From the NCBI GenBank assembly GCA_045110285.1, contig JBGCGA010000018.1, positions 1-61,881 of the forward strand: a stretch of DNA of 61,881 nucleotides. Reading direction: 5' to 3'. Source of the DNA: Putridiphycobacter sp045110285 (GTDB taxonomy: Bacteria; Bacteroidota; Bacteroidia; Flavobacteriales_D; Crocinitomicaceae). Under the pieces are notes generated by a model that was given only the letters and a program-made list of their open reading frames with translations, was not told the DNA's origin and searched no databases. Made by a program: the position numbers and the translations under genes. Positions 1 through 9,145 of the stretch are shown in pieces. The number at the start of each line of letters is the position of its first letter. The first letter of the stretch is position 1.

Positions 1-192
1 AATCCACCAAACGACTATGGAAACTACAAAGGATCGGCAGCAAACCACCACTATATAATTGAAAATGTAGTCGACACTTTAAAAGGACGAACTACTGCCA
101 CAACAAATGCTTTAGAAGGGTTAAAAGTGGTTGAAATCATAGAAAGAATTTATAAAGAAAGAGATAAAAGCTTTTCGAAGCAGAAAAAATAA
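1..192 (+). CDS. Gfo/Idh/MocA-family oxidoreductase, C-terminal fragment
   Basis: This is the last 63 codons of a gene that begins outside the window; the reading frame is open from base 1 to the TAA at 190-192. The fragment contains an NYKGSAANHH segment followed by an amphipathic helix with ALEGLKVVEIIERIY. That pattern closes many NAD(P)-dependent sugar dehydrogenases of the Gfo/Idh/MocA family, in which the final helix packs back on the Rossmann domain. Only two bases separate its stop from the next start, so it belongs to the same operon as the TviB-type dehydrogenase. Such pairs commonly make UDP-amino-uronic acids for O-antigen or capsule (WbpB-like), which is inference here. The catalytic lysine lies upstream of the window, so the exact substrate cannot be judged. 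Confidence 0.7.
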   Translation, partial: NPPNDYGNYKGSAANHHYIIENVVDTLKGRTTATTNALEGLKVVEIIERIYKERDKSFSKQKK

Positions 193-194
193 GC

Positions 195-1493
195 ATGAAT
201 ATTTACGATAAATTGGTAGCTAAAGAAGCTACCTTAGCTGTTATTGGCTTGGGGTATGTAGGACTACCAATAGCATTAGAATTTGCAAAAAAAATCAAGG
301 TAATTGGATTTGATATCAATTCTGAAAGAGTTGAATTAATGAAAAACAATATCGATCCGAGTAAAGAATTAGAATCTTCAGATTTTGAAGGTGCTGATAT
401 TGAGTTTACAGATTCAATTGAAGACTTAAAAAAAGCCACATTCTTTATTGTTGCAGTGCCAACTCCAATTGACGAAAGTAGACTACCAGATTTAAGACCT
501 TTATTAGGAGCTTCAAATACAGTTGGTCAAGCGTTAAAAAAAGGAGATTATGTTGTTTATGAATCAACAGTATATCCAGGATGTACCGAAGAAGATTGCA
601 TTCCAGTATTAGAGGATGTTTCAGGCCTAAAATGGAAAGAAGATTTTAATATTGGATATTCTCCTGAAAGAATTAATCCGGGCGATAAAGTACATACTTT
701 AGCCAGTATTGTAAAGGTTGCCTCAGGCGACAATCCTGAGTCTGCTGACATTATTGCAAAAACCTATGAACTTGTTGTAACTGCAGGTGTTCACAGAGCG
801 GCGACCATTAAAGTGGCTGAGGCCGCTAAAATTATTGAAAATACCCAAAGAGATGTAAATATTGCGCTTATAAATGAGCTATCCATCATATTCAATAAGC
901 TTGGCATTAATACTTATGATGTTTTACAGGCCGCAGGAACAAAATGGAATTTCTTAAATTTCAGACCTGGTTTAGTAGGTGGTCACTGTATTGGAGTTGA
1001 CCCATACTATTTGACACACAAAGCAAAACAAGTCGGGTATCACGCTAAAATTATTAACTCTGGTCGCTACGTTAATGATTCAATGGGATTTTATGTTGGT
1101 AAGCAAACTGTTAAAATGATGATTAAACAGGGTAAAAACCCTATGGACTCAAAAGTTTTATTGATGGGTGCTACTTTTAAAGAAGATGTTAGTGACATTA
1201 GGAACTCAAAAATTGTGGATGTTATTCGCGAATTAGAATCATTTTCGTGCACAGTTGACGTAGTCGATCCTCAAGCCAACTCTGAAGAACTGTTTGAAGA
1301 GTATGGCTTTAAACTTCAAGAAAAAATGACAAATGACTATGATGCTATAATCGTTGCTGTTAATCATAGAGAATACTCTAATTTTTCTGAAACTGATTTC
1401 CAAGGAATGCTAAAAGATGGAAACGGTGTTTTTGTTGACTTAAAAGGCATTTATAAAGGAAAAATTAACAACTTAACATACTGGTCGTTGTAA
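195..1493 (+). CDS. tviB: UDP-N-acetyl-hexosamine 6-dehydrogenase, TviB/WbpA type
   Basis: A nucleotide-sugar dehydrogenase of the UDP-Glc/GDP-Man DH family, 432 aa, a normal family length. It is expected to oxidise C6 of a UDP-HexNAc twice with NAD+ to give the uronic acid used in capsule or O-antigen. The N-terminal Rossmann motif GLGYVGLP starts near residue 18. The central ENTQRD segment and the active-site loop GGHCIGVDPYYL with nucleophile Cys265 are intact, followed by the C-terminal UDP-binding domain (TFKEDVSDIRNSK). Many stretches look like Salmonella TviB from memory, for example STVYPGCTEE and SPERINPGDK, which supports a UDP-GlcNAc or UDP-GalNAc substrate over UDP-glucose. Which of the two it uses cannot be read from sequence. 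It sits two bases after the oxidoreductase gene; a hairpin follows at 1520-1542. Confidence 0.9.
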   Translation: MNIYDKLVAKEATLAVIGLGYVGLPIALEFAKKIKVIGFDINSERVELMKNNIDPSKELESSDFEGADIEFTDSIEDLKKATFFIVAVPTPIDESRLPDLRPLLGASNTVGQALKKGDYVVYESTVYPGCTEEDCIPVLEDVSGLKWKEDFNIGYSPERINPGDKVHTLASIVKVASGDNPESADIIAKTYELVVTAGVHRAATIKVAEAAKIIENTQRDVNIALINELSIIFNKLGINTYDVLQAAGTKWNFLNFRPGLVGGHCIGVDPYYLTHKAKQVGYHAKIINSGRYVNDSMGFYVGKQTVKMMIKQGKNPMDSKVLLMGATFKEDVSDIRNSKIVDVIRELESFSCTVDVVDPQANSEELFEEYGFKLQEKMTNDYDAIIVAVNHREYSNFSETDFQGMLKDGNGVFVDLKGIYKGKINNLTYWSL

Positions 1494-1519
1494 AGCCAAT
1501 TTAGAATTTACTAATTTAG

Positions 1520-1542
1520 TGGCAGTGCATTTCGTACTGTCA
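1520..1542 (+). promoter_or_regulatory. Hairpin between tviB and rfbB, possible attenuator
   Basis: Arms TGGCAGTGC (1520-1528) and GTACTGTCA (1534-1542) pair over nine positions, two of them G-U, around a five-base loop. The bases after it (TTTTAATTTA) are T-rich but broken, and the rfbB start lies 11 bases downstream. It could be a weak terminator/attenuator or an RNA-processing site that lowers expression of the downstream genes. No experimental signal can be read from the sequence. Confidence 0.35.
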
Positions 1543-1552
1543 TTTTAATTTA

Positions 1553-2620
1553 ATGAATATGTCTCAATTATTTGACAAAACAATTTTAATTACTGGAGGT
1601 GCCGGCTTTATTGGCTCTCATGTTGTCCGATTATTGGTTAATAAGTATCCGAATTACAAAATTGTAAATTTAGATAAATTGACATATGCAGGTAACCTCA
1701 ACAATATTATTGACATTGAGAAAAAGGCAAACTATACTTTTATAAAAGCTGATATCAACGAAAAAAATGAGTTAGAAGAAATATTTAGGAATGAAAACAT
1801 TACTGATGTGATTCATTTAGCTGCCGAGTCTCATGTCGATCGGTCAATTTCTGGTCCCATGGATTTTATCATGACAAATATTGTTGGAACCGCTAATTTA
1901 CTAGAGGTATCAAAAAATCATTGGAGGACAAATCCAGGCATATTTTACCATATTTCAACTGATGAGGTTTACGGCTCTTTGGAAGAAGAAGGATTCTTTT
2001 TAGAAAATACCGCTTACGATCCTAGGAGTCCATACTCAGCCTCGAAAGCCAGTTCCGATCATTTAGTTCGTGCCTATTTTCACACTTACAAATTACCAGT
2101 AAAATTATCGAACTGCTCTAATAATTATGGATCTCACCAGTTTCCAGAAAAGCTGATTCCATTAATGATTAATAACATAAAACACAATAAGCCATTACCC
2201 ATATACGGCAAAGGAGATAATATTAGAGATTGGTTGTGGGTTGAAGACCATGCCAGAGCGATAGATACTATTTTTCACGAAGGAAAACTAGGTGAAACAT
2301 ATAATATTGGTGGTTGGAATGAATGGACTAATATTGACTTAGTAACAGAACTTTGTAAAGTAATGGATATTAAATTAGACAGAACGGCAGGTACATCAGC
2401 CAAACTAATCACTTTTGTGACTGACAGAGCTGGACACGACCAACGTTATGCCATTGATGCTACAAAAATTAAAAATGACCTTGGCTGGATTCCATCTATT
2501 ACATTTGAAGAAGGATTAGAAAAAACAGTAGATTGGTATTTAAACAATCAAGCTTGGATGGAGAACATTACTTCAGGCGAATACGAACAGTATTATTCTG
2601 AGAGGTATAATAATCAATAA
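1553..2620 (+). CDS. rfbB: dTDP-glucose 4,6-dehydratase
   Basis: Short-chain (extended SDR) enzyme that converts dTDP-glucose to dTDP-4-keto-6-deoxyglucose, the entry point to rhamnose and other deoxysugars of surface polysaccharides. It has 355 aa, the usual length. Visible motifs are the NAD-binding GGAGFIGSHVV at the N-terminus, AAESHVDRSI, the active-site STDEVYG with Thr136-Asp137-Glu138, and the catalytic pair Tyr161/Lys165 in YSASK. The substrate-binding segment NCSNNYG follows. The ATG at 1553 is used; a second ATG two codons later (ATGTCTCAA) is equally plausible. Other genes of the rhamnose pathway (rfbA, rfbC, rfbD) are not in the window, so the deoxysugar finally made is unknown. 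The cpsB-like gene follows after five bases. Confidence 0.93.
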   Translation: MNMSQLFDKTILITGGAGFIGSHVVRLLVNKYPNYKIVNLDKLTYAGNLNNIIDIEKKANYTFIKADINEKNELEEIFRNENITDVIHLAAESHVDRSISGPMDFIMTNIVGTANLLEVSKNHWRTNPGIFYHISTDEVYGSLEEEGFFLENTAYDPRSPYSASKASSDHLVRAYFHTYKLPVKLSNCSNNYGSHQFPEKLIPLMINNIKHNKPLPIYGKGDNIRDWLWVEDHARAIDTIFHEGKLGETYNIGGWNEWTNIDLVTELCKVMDIKLDRTAGTSAKLITFVTDRAGHDQRYAIDATKIKNDLGWIPSITFEEGLEKTVDWYLNNQAWMENITSGEYEQYYSERYNNQ

Positions 2621-2625
2621 TATAA

Positions 2626-3381
2626 ATGAGTTTCCTTTCCAAACTTTTTAAAAAAGAACCTGTTTTAGATCCCGTTGATTTATCAATTTTAGGTACTGAT
2701 GTTCATAGTCATCTAATTCCCGGAATTGACGACGGCTCAAAAAACATGGAGGAAACCCTAATTATGCTAAAGGGTTTTATTGATTTAGGCTATAAAAAAG
2801 TCATCACAACACCTCACGTGATGAGTGATTTTTATAAAAATACACCTGAAACAATATTAGGAGGTTTAGAAAAAGTTCGAGATGCCATTGCAAAAGAAAA
2901 ACTACTAATCAAAATTGACGCGGCAGCAGAATACTATCTTGATTTTCATTTTGAGGATTTAATAGAGAAAAAAGAGGTGCTCACTTTTGGAGATAATTGT
3001 GTTTTATTTGAATTATCATTCATGCATGAGCCAACTCGCATAAAAGAAGCAATTTTCAATCTCCAAACTGCGGGATACACCCCAATATTAGCGCATGTTG
3101 AACGATATCCATATTACCATAATCAGTGGGAGACTTTGGAGGATTTTAAAAATAGGGGTTGTTTGTTTCAACTCAATACTAATTCTCTGTCTGGAGTGTA
3201 TGGACCAGGCGTAAAAAAAATGGCAGAAGAATTAATTGACAAGGAAATGATAGATCTTTTAGGATCAGACTGCCATCACAAGGGACATATAGAAATTATT
3301 GAATCATTGAGAACCAACAAACATGTCCATAAAATAGTTGCTAAAGAAAGTTTACTGAATAAAAAACTACAACTGACTTAA
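2626..3381 (+). CDS. CpsB/YwqE-type protein-tyrosine phosphatase (PHP fold)
   Basis: A 251-aa metal-dependent phosphoesterase of the CpsB/CapC/YwqE family. In Gram-positive and Bacteroidota capsule loci these dephosphorylate the polysaccharide co-polymerase tyrosine kinase and so tune chain export. The PHP-fold metal motif is clear: D25-V-H27-S-H29 followed by IPGIDDGSKN, then TPH, the AHVERY segment, and the C-terminal SDCHH metal ligands. There is no signal peptide, consistent with a cytosolic enzyme. It is the last gene of the polysaccharide operon, five bases after rfbB. The matching tyrosine kinase (Wzc-like) must lie elsewhere. Its 3' end overlaps the convergent DinB-like gene by 15 bases. 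Confidence 0.85.
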   Translation: MSFLSKLFKKEPVLDPVDLSILGTDVHSHLIPGIDDGSKNMEETLIMLKGFIDLGYKKVITTPHVMSDFYKNTPETILGGLEKVRDAIAKEKLLIKIDAAAEYYLDFHFEDLIEKKEVLTFGDNCVLFELSFMHEPTRIKEAIFNLQTAGYTPILAHVERYPYYHNQWETLEDFKNRGCLFQLNTNSLSGVYGPGVKKMAEELIDKEMIDLLGSDCHHKGHIEIIESLRTNKHVHKIVAKESLLNKKLQLT

Positions 3382-3945
3382 CCTCAGCGCATTTTTTGCT
3401 TGGTATATGTGTCGCTCATTATGGTATGCTAAAAACAGTAAAGCATCTCCTATGTTTAACTTTGCTACAGGTCTCAAAGACAGTGGAACCTTTGTTTTTC
3501 TCATGTCAATCTTTTCAGCCTCATGTATTAAATCAATAAAGTCTGAATTATGTTGAAGATACTCTTCTATTGAATTTTCGGCGGATAAGCTTGGATTAAC
3601 CAGCGGATTGTAATCTTTAGGAGATTTTAAATGTCGTTTTACATTTTTCACTTTACCAAGCTTTGCAGATCGATACACTGCCCTTCCCATTGGACTACTT
3701 GTAAAATACTCGTTTGGCGTCACAAACCTAGAATTTGTAATTTTCCCTCTGATCACTGGAATATAATATCTAAAATAAGCGTTTAAATGCTCAATACATT
3801 GCATAGCGCTCCAGCTTCTTTCACTTGGCTGTTTTTGCAAAGAATCAATTGAAAAAGTGGCAATGGAATCCGACACCTCTCGACTACAACTATTCGTTAG
3901 GTTAGTCAATTTTGTAAGCAATGTATTTACAGGTACTCTTTTCAT
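3367..3945 (-). CDS. DinB-like four-helix-bundle metalloprotein
   Basis: A 192-aa protein of the DinB/YfiT superfamily. These four-helix bundles bind a divalent metal through three histidines; members include thiol S-transferases and many proteins without known reaction. The motif is visible: His53 in SAMQCIEHLN and the C-terminal pair His175/His179 in HNERHIYQ. The Glu next to these sites and the SWS lead-in are also typical. There is no signal peptide or membrane segment, so it is probably cytoplasmic. It is transcribed alone, divergently from the SLC12-NTPase gene, with a -7 box at 3962-3969. The gene ends inside the last codons of the cpsB-like gene on the other strand. The exact reaction cannot be assigned. 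Confidence 0.75.
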   Translation of the reverse strand: MKRVPVNTLLTKLTNLTNSCSREVSDSIATFSIDSLQKQPSERSWSAMQCIEHLNAYFRYYIPVIRGKITNSRFVTPNEYFTSSPMGRAVYRSAKLGKVKNVKRHLKSPKDYNPLVNPSLSAENSIEEYLQHNSDFIDLIHEAEKIDMRKTKVPLSLRPVAKLNIGDALLFLAYHNERHIYQAKNALRLSQL

Positions 3946-3961
3946 AGGGTTTAGCCATGGG

Positions 3962-3969
3962 CAAAGTTA
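3962..3969 (-). promoter_or_regulatory. -7 promoter box for the DinB-like gene
   Basis: On the minus strand this reads TAACTTTG, a full match to the Bacteroidota sigma-A -7 consensus TAnnTTTG, 17 bases upstream of the DinB-like ATG. No TTG -33 element lies at the usual 17-23 base spacing, so the match may be a weak promoter. Transcription would start about ten bases before the ATG, giving an almost leaderless mRNA. Confidence 0.5.
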
Positions 3970-4010
3970 AGTGATTTATAAACATGTTAAGCTTTTTTAT
4001 AACAATAATT

Positions 4011-4021
4011 GGTCTGAGACC
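4011..4021. promoter_or_regulatory. Palindrome GGTCTGAGACC upstream of the SLC12-NTPase gene
   Basis: Perfect five-base arms (GGTCT/AGACC) flank a single central G in the 127-base divergent intergenic region, 51 bases before the permease ATG. It could be a small operator for a dimeric repressor. Short palindromes also arise by chance, so this is a suggestion only. Confidence 0.25.
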
Positions 4022-4072
4022 GTACAATACAAACAATATTATCTATTTTTCTCCTTTACAAAGGCTATAAAT

Positions 4073-7000
4073 ATGAGTGAACAGAAAAAATACGGCACAT
4101 TTGCTGGTGTTTTTACACCTTCCATCTTAACCATACTAGGGGTAATTATGTACCTGAGAATGGGTTGGGTAGTTGGTCACGCAGGCTGGCTCGTGTTCGC
4201 AATAATTGGTATAGCACACATTATCTCTATCACTACGGGATTAAGTATCTCATCCATCTCGACCGATAAAAAAGTTGGCGCTGGAGGCGTTTACTACGTT
4301 TTGTCCCGTAGTCTAGGACTGCCAATTGGTGGATCCTTAGGTATGACCCTTTTTGTAGCAACCGCTTTTAGTATTGCTTTATACATGGTGGGTTTTGCTG
4401 AAATTTTCAACTCAGTATTTGACTTTCAATTAGTTGAGAAAGGATCTTTAGGCCAATTATTTGTTGACAATCCTGGTTCATTTTTAAACGGCTGGTCTGA
4501 AACAAACCTAATTCGGCTAACTGGTAGTGTCGGTTTATTATGTCTGGCCATTTTGGCACTAATTAGCACTTCTATTGCACTTAAATCTCAGTTTTTAATT
4601 CTAGGGTTAATTATTCTGTCATTAGTGTCTATTTTTATGGGTACGCCTGGCAATGCCACATTTTTTGCAGATAGATCTGCAGCAGATGAAACCGTTCCTT
4701 TTATAGATGTTTTTGCCGTTTTCTTCCCTGCAGTTACAGGCTTTACTGCGGGAATTGCAATGTCTGGCGACTTAAAAAATTCGAAAAAATCTATTCCTTA
4801 TGGCACTATGTTAGCTATTGGAGTTGGACTTTTAGTTTATACAATTTTAGCCCTTTATCTTCATTCAAGTTTTAATACAGACACTTTAAAAATGAACGGT
4901 AAGGTAATGTTTGAAAGCGCTTATATTTCAGAACATTTTATCAATTTTGGTGTGTGGGGTGCTACCCTTTCATCTGCCCTTGGTGGAATTTTAGGTGGAC
5001 CTAGAATACTTCAAGCCATGTCAGTTGACAAAATTACGCCTAAGTTTTTTGCCCAGGGTGTTGGTAAAGAAAATGAACCAAGAAATGCCCTCATTTTAAC
5101 CATTTTAATTGCTGAAGCTGGAATATTGATTGGGGAACTAAACTTAATTGCCGAAATAGTTTCTATGTTCTATCTAGCAGCATACGGGTTTATAAATGTT
5201 TCTTTCTTTTTGGAAAGTTGGGCCAGTGCAGATTTCAACCCAAGCTTTAAAGTAAAAAAATGGATTGGGTTACTTGGTGGGATTGCTACATTCATTGTGA
5301 TGTTTCAGTTAAACATGATTGCCATGTTTGCAGCATTCATCATTATCGGATTTATCTACTTATATCTCAATAAAAAACAGATTTCTTTGGGTACTGGTGA
5401 TATTTGGCAATCTGTATGGTCGACTGTGGTTAAGAAAGGACTGCGCAGAATGGAAGCTAAAAATGACCATAAGCGAAATTGGAAACCAAACATTTTGTTG
5501 TTTAGTACAGGACATTCGGAGAGGGTCAAGTTCATTGAATTCAGTAAATCAATTTCTGGTCAAACCGGGATTATAACCAATTTTGACTTAGTTGAAAACA
5601 CAAAAGCTTCAGTATTATTTCCTAAACATAAACAATCAATAAAAGACGAAGCACTTGAAAAATATGGTGTATTTGGCAGGCAAATAGAAGTTCAAAACGA
5701 ATTTCAAGGCATTGAAAGTATTGCTTCCACATTTGGGTTTTCAGGGATGGAACCCAATACGATTTTAATGCCCTGGCCAGGAGAAATACAAGATCCCATT
5801 TGGTTTACCAATATGACCAAAAAACTGTTTGATTTAGATTATAATGTTTTATATCTAGATTATGACAAACGTTGGGGCTTTAGAAAAAAAGAACGAATTG
5901 ATTTATGGTGGCGAAGTGTTGGGAACACTGCTGAATTAATGCTCAGTTTGGTCAAATTCATTAGTACTTCAACTGATTGGGCAAAAGCGAACATAAGAGT
6001 TTTACTTGTAAATGATACAAATACTGAAAATCAAGTCATTGAAACTAGAATCCAACAAGTACTTGACCAGTTTAGGGTAAAAGCCGGTATAAAAATTATA
6101 GCTAACAAATTAGATCAAACTCCAATTTATGAATTAATGAAACTCCAATCTGCTGAAGCTGATTTGGTGTTTATTGGAATTCCTGAAATTACGAAACCAA
6201 AAGATTTTATTGCTCAAACCAATGAACTTGTCAACACAATTGGGACAACCTTGCTTGTTAAAGCCTCCACTCAATTTGACGAAACAGATTTAAAAGTTGA
6301 GAGTATTGATTTAATTCCAGAAATTAGGTTGGAACTCGACACAGAGTTATCGCCTCTTGCTGAAACTGAAGACTCTAATTTAAATGCAGCAATTTTAAAC
6401 ACCGACAGTAGATGGGATGAAATTTATAAAAATACTCTAGGTGAAAGCATTGAAAAAATTGAGAATTACCATCACCTTGAAATCTCTAAAATTCAGAAAG
6501 AGATCAAAAAATTTATTTCTGAACTCAAAGTTTCCGAGTCGGGTACCTTGATTGAACATATAGATGATTTACTAATATCGGCAAATAAAATACTTGAGGA
6601 CGATCTTAAATTTCAACTTCCTGAAGTGTACCAAACTTTTGATATTGGATTAACAAAATATATCTCAGATAAGGAAGAAACAATATACGATCTACCAAAA
6701 AAGGTTCTGGTCAAGAATCGAAAAAATAATTTGGGCCAGACAATTTCAAATCCGAAGAAAATCAAATTTAAAAAAGCCATTTCTCGACTTTGGGATTCAA
6801 AAGGTAAAATTACCTTAAAAACAGATTTGTTGGAATTTGGATATCAGAATTACACAATAATTTACCAACATAAAAATAAATTAAGAAAAGCAATTACAAG
6901 TTTTATAGAATCAGTAGGAAATGAAGATGACGCTGCGAATTGCATTAAAACTTGTGAAAAAGCTTTAGACGAAACCATTGAAAGTATTGATAAGAGCGCA

Positions 7001-9145
7001 CTCAATCTAGCTCAACGTACATACAATGCTATCCGCCGTTCCGACAGAAAACTCTTAAGCACGCTCAGTACCATACTTGAAAAAACGAGTTACAGAAGAG
7101 AAATTCAAGAGAGACTTCCGTATTTAAGCAGACGACAAGAGAAAGACATCAACAAAGCCCTTTTAAATTATTCGGGTTATTGGCAACGAAACATGATGCT
7201 ATTTGCTCTAAATTTTCAGGCAGACCTATACTTAACACAGTACACAAGCAAAGCTGAAGCCACCCTAGTAGAAGTTACTTTAAAAAGTGAAGCCACTTAT
7301 ATTGAGCAGCTTAAAAACAACATTAGCATTATTAAAGCTGATGCTGACGAAATCGATAAAATTATAACCGACAAAAATTTAGAGGCACTTTATCAATTCA
7401 ATCCATCAGCACATCAGGAAGTATTTTTTGACACAGAATCAACGGTTCAATTTGTATTAGATAAATTAGGAGATGCGCTTGAATTAATTCCTGAGGAAGT
7501 AGACCTAATGACTTCACAGTCAGTAAACGGAATCAGAAAAGAGCAAGGTGATTCGGTTAAAACAATAACCATACAATTAGATGACATTGCTGACTATTTA
7601 ACCAAAATAAACTTTTACAAACCATTCAAAGATTTACTCTCAAGTTATATCAACCAGCTCAAAAAAACAACGTCTGTCGTTTTAAACGGTTCTTTTAAAT
7701 TACTTGAAGAAATTGATGAAAGCAGTAAATCTAAAAAATTAGATCGCATTTCAGAGAATATAAAGAAAGTACAATTAGAATGTGAGGAAGCTATTCAAAC
7801 GGTAAACACGCTTCATCAAACTTTTATTCTAGAATTAAATGCTTTACATCATCAACTAAACGAAGCATTAAATATTAATAAAATCGTTGATCAGTATGAG
7901 GTTCTTCATCCGCAAGCCAAACTTGAATCGAAAGGCAGAAAACTGAAGGGACAAGTGAAGCAATATCAAAATAGATTAAGTGGGTTTGTTCATAAGGTGG
8001 TAACTACAGTTTTGCAGAAAAAAGAAACTAGTGAAAAAATAAAACACGAAGTTGCTCATAAAAGTGTCATTAGCCCAGTTAGCACATATTTAACTTTTGC
8101 TGATAGCTATACAGTTAGTCCCAAAACTCAATTAAACTTGCCATATTACTACAATCAATTATTTAATAGCAAATATTTCACTGATACAAATACAATTGAG
8201 GGCAGAACCCAAGAAACTGAGCAAATTGGACTTGCAATCAACAGGTTACACAGCGGGCAAGGTGGATGCATATTGGTGCTAGGTGAAAGTTTATCTGGTA
8301 AAACCTTTTTCCTTAATCACATCAATCAATTATACTTAAAAGGACAAAATATTTACAGACTAAAGCCCGGAAGCAAGCAGTTGAAAGAAGCAGCATCACT
8401 TCAAAAAATACTACAAAATTCAATAGGAAAACAACAATCTATTCCGGCACTGATGAGAGACATAAAAGGCAGAGCAATATTCGTGATTGATGATATTGAA
8501 ACATGGTATTTAAACACAACAACTGGTTCAAAACTGATTAATGACCTAAATCAACTAATTAATAATTACGGTCAGTCACACACTTTTATTCTAGCAGGTA
8601 ATTTACAATCGTTTAAAACGTTAAAAACTCAAACGACTATAAATGACAGTGTCATTAGCACTATTTTGTTAAAACCACTGACAAGTCTTGAAATTACCAA
8701 AGTGATTGAAACAAGACATCAACTTGGAGGAATGACTTACCTTTATAAAGATGTAAAAGAGCAGTTAATATCTCCTGCAAACCGACTAAAATTAATGCAA
8801 CGATTTTTTAATATGTCGAAAGGTAATATTGGTCTAGCGCTAAAGTTTTGGATAGGATCAATTAGCAATATTGATGAAAATAAATTTTCAATAGAACCGA
8901 TCCAATCTCCAGATTTTCCAGACTTTCCTGATGAGACTTGGCAAAGCATAATGTATCAATTTCAGTTACATAAAAAACTTTCAATAAAAGACTTGAATAA
9001 AATATATGGCAAAGGCAATAATGAATGGATCAGCCGATTAACAAGCCAAATGGTGAAAGCTGGGCTGATTATTAATTCGGAAAAAGATATATTCACAATG
9101 CCTTCGGACATTAGATACTTTATAGAAAAAACATATGCCAATTAA
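4073..9145 (+). CDS. SLC12-type cation-chloride cotransporter-like permease with C-terminal P-loop NTPase
   Basis: A 1690-aa multidomain protein. I chose the ATG at 4073 because MSEQKKYGTFAGVFTPSIL starts the permease fold; an in-frame ATG at 3971 would add 34 residues that resemble nothing. Residues about 5-445 form an APC/SLC12-like membrane domain (roughly 11-12 hydrophobic segments, with GVIMYLRMGWVVG and GITMSGDLKN-like motifs typical of Na-K-Cl cotransporters). Residues about 465-755 look like the SLC12 cytosolic domain with UspA-like alpha/beta units. Residues about 760-1360 are mostly helical and charged, probably coiled coil. Residues about 1375-1600 are a P-loop NTPase: Walker A GESLSGKT at 1404-1411 and Walker B FVIDD with Asp1473/1474. 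A winged-helix-like tail ends the protein. Its stop overlaps the MscS-type gene by 11 bases, implying translational coupling. Transported ions and the role of the NTPase are inference. Confidence 0.85.
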   Translation: MSEQKKYGTFAGVFTPSILTILGVIMYLRMGWVVGHAGWLVFAIIGIAHIISITTGLSISSISTDKKVGAGGVYYVLSRSLGLPIGGSLGMTLFVATAFSIALYMVGFAEIFNSVFDFQLVEKGSLGQLFVDNPGSFLNGWSETNLIRLTGSVGLLCLAILALISTSIALKSQFLILGLIILSLVSIFMGTPGNATFFADRSAADETVPFIDVFAVFFPAVTGFTAGIAMSGDLKNSKKSIPYGTMLAIGVGLLVYTILALYLHSSFNTDTLKMNGKVMFESAYISEHFINFGVWGATLSSALGGILGGPRILQAMSVDKITPKFFAQGVGKENEPRNALILTILIAEAGILIGELNLIAEIVSMFYLAAYGFINVSFFLESWASADFNPSFKVKKWIGLLGGIATFIVMFQLNMIAMFAAFIIIGFIYLYLNKKQISLGTGDIWQSVWSTVVKKGLRRMEAKNDHKRNWKPNILLFSTGHSERVKFIEFSKSISGQTGIITNFDLVENTKASVLFPKHKQSIKDEALEKYGVFGRQIEVQNEFQGIESIASTFGFSGMEPNTILMPWPGEIQDPIWFTNMTKKLFDLDYNVLYLDYDKRWGFRKKERIDLWWRSVGNTAELMLSLVKFISTSTDWAKANIRVLLVNDTNTENQVIETRIQQVLDQFRVKAGIKIIANKLDQTPIYELMKLQSAEADLVFIGIPEITKPKDFIAQTNELVNTIGTTLLVKASTQFDETDLKVESIDLIPEIRLELDTELSPLAETEDSNLNAAILNTDSRWDEIYKNTLGESIEKIENYHHLEISKIQKEIKKFISELKVSESGTLIEHIDDLLISANKILEDDLKFQLPEVYQTFDIGLTKYISDKEETIYDLPKKVLVKNRKNNLGQTISNPKKIKFKKAISRLWDSKGKITLKTDLLEFGYQNYTIIYQHKNKLRKAITSFIESVGNEDDAANCIKTCEKALDETIESIDKSALNLAQRTYNAIRRSDRKLLSTLSTILEKTSYRREIQERLPYLSRRQEKDINKALLNYSGYWQRNMMLFALNFQADLYLTQYTSKAEATLVEVTLKSEATYIEQLKNNISIIKADADEIDKIITDKNLEALYQFNPSAHQEVFFDTESTVQFVLDKLGDALELIPEEVDLMTSQSVNGIRKEQGDSVKTITIQLDDIADYLTKINFYKPFKDLLSSYINQLKKTTSVVLNGSFKLLEEIDESSKSKKLDRISENIKKVQLECEEAIQTVNTLHQTFILELNALHHQLNEALNINKIVDQYEVLHPQAKLESKGRKLKGQVKQYQNRLSGFVHKVVTTVLQKKETSEKIKHEVAHKSVISPVSTYLTFADSYTVSPKTQLNLPYYYNQLFNSKYFTDTNTIEGRTQETEQIGLAINRLHSGQGGCILVLGESLSGKTFFLNHINQLYLKGQNIYRLKPGSKQLKEAASLQKILQNSIGKQQSIPALMRDIKGRAIFVIDDIETWYLNTTTGSKLINDLNQLINNYGQSHTFILAGNLQSFKTLKTQTTINDSVISTILLKPLTSLEITKVIETRHQLGGMTYLYKDVKEQLISPANRLKLMQRFFNMSKGNIGLALKFWIGSISNIDENKFSIEPIQSPDFPDFPDETWQSIMYQFQLHKKLSIKDLNKIYGKGNNEWISRLTSQMVKAGLIINSEKDIFTMPSDIRYFIEKTYAN

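Noticed and set aside
3971..4072. N-terminal extension of the SLC12-NTPase protein from an upstream ATG
   Set aside because: The extra 34 residues are unlike the family, which starts with KYGTFAGVFTPS just after the ATG at 4073.
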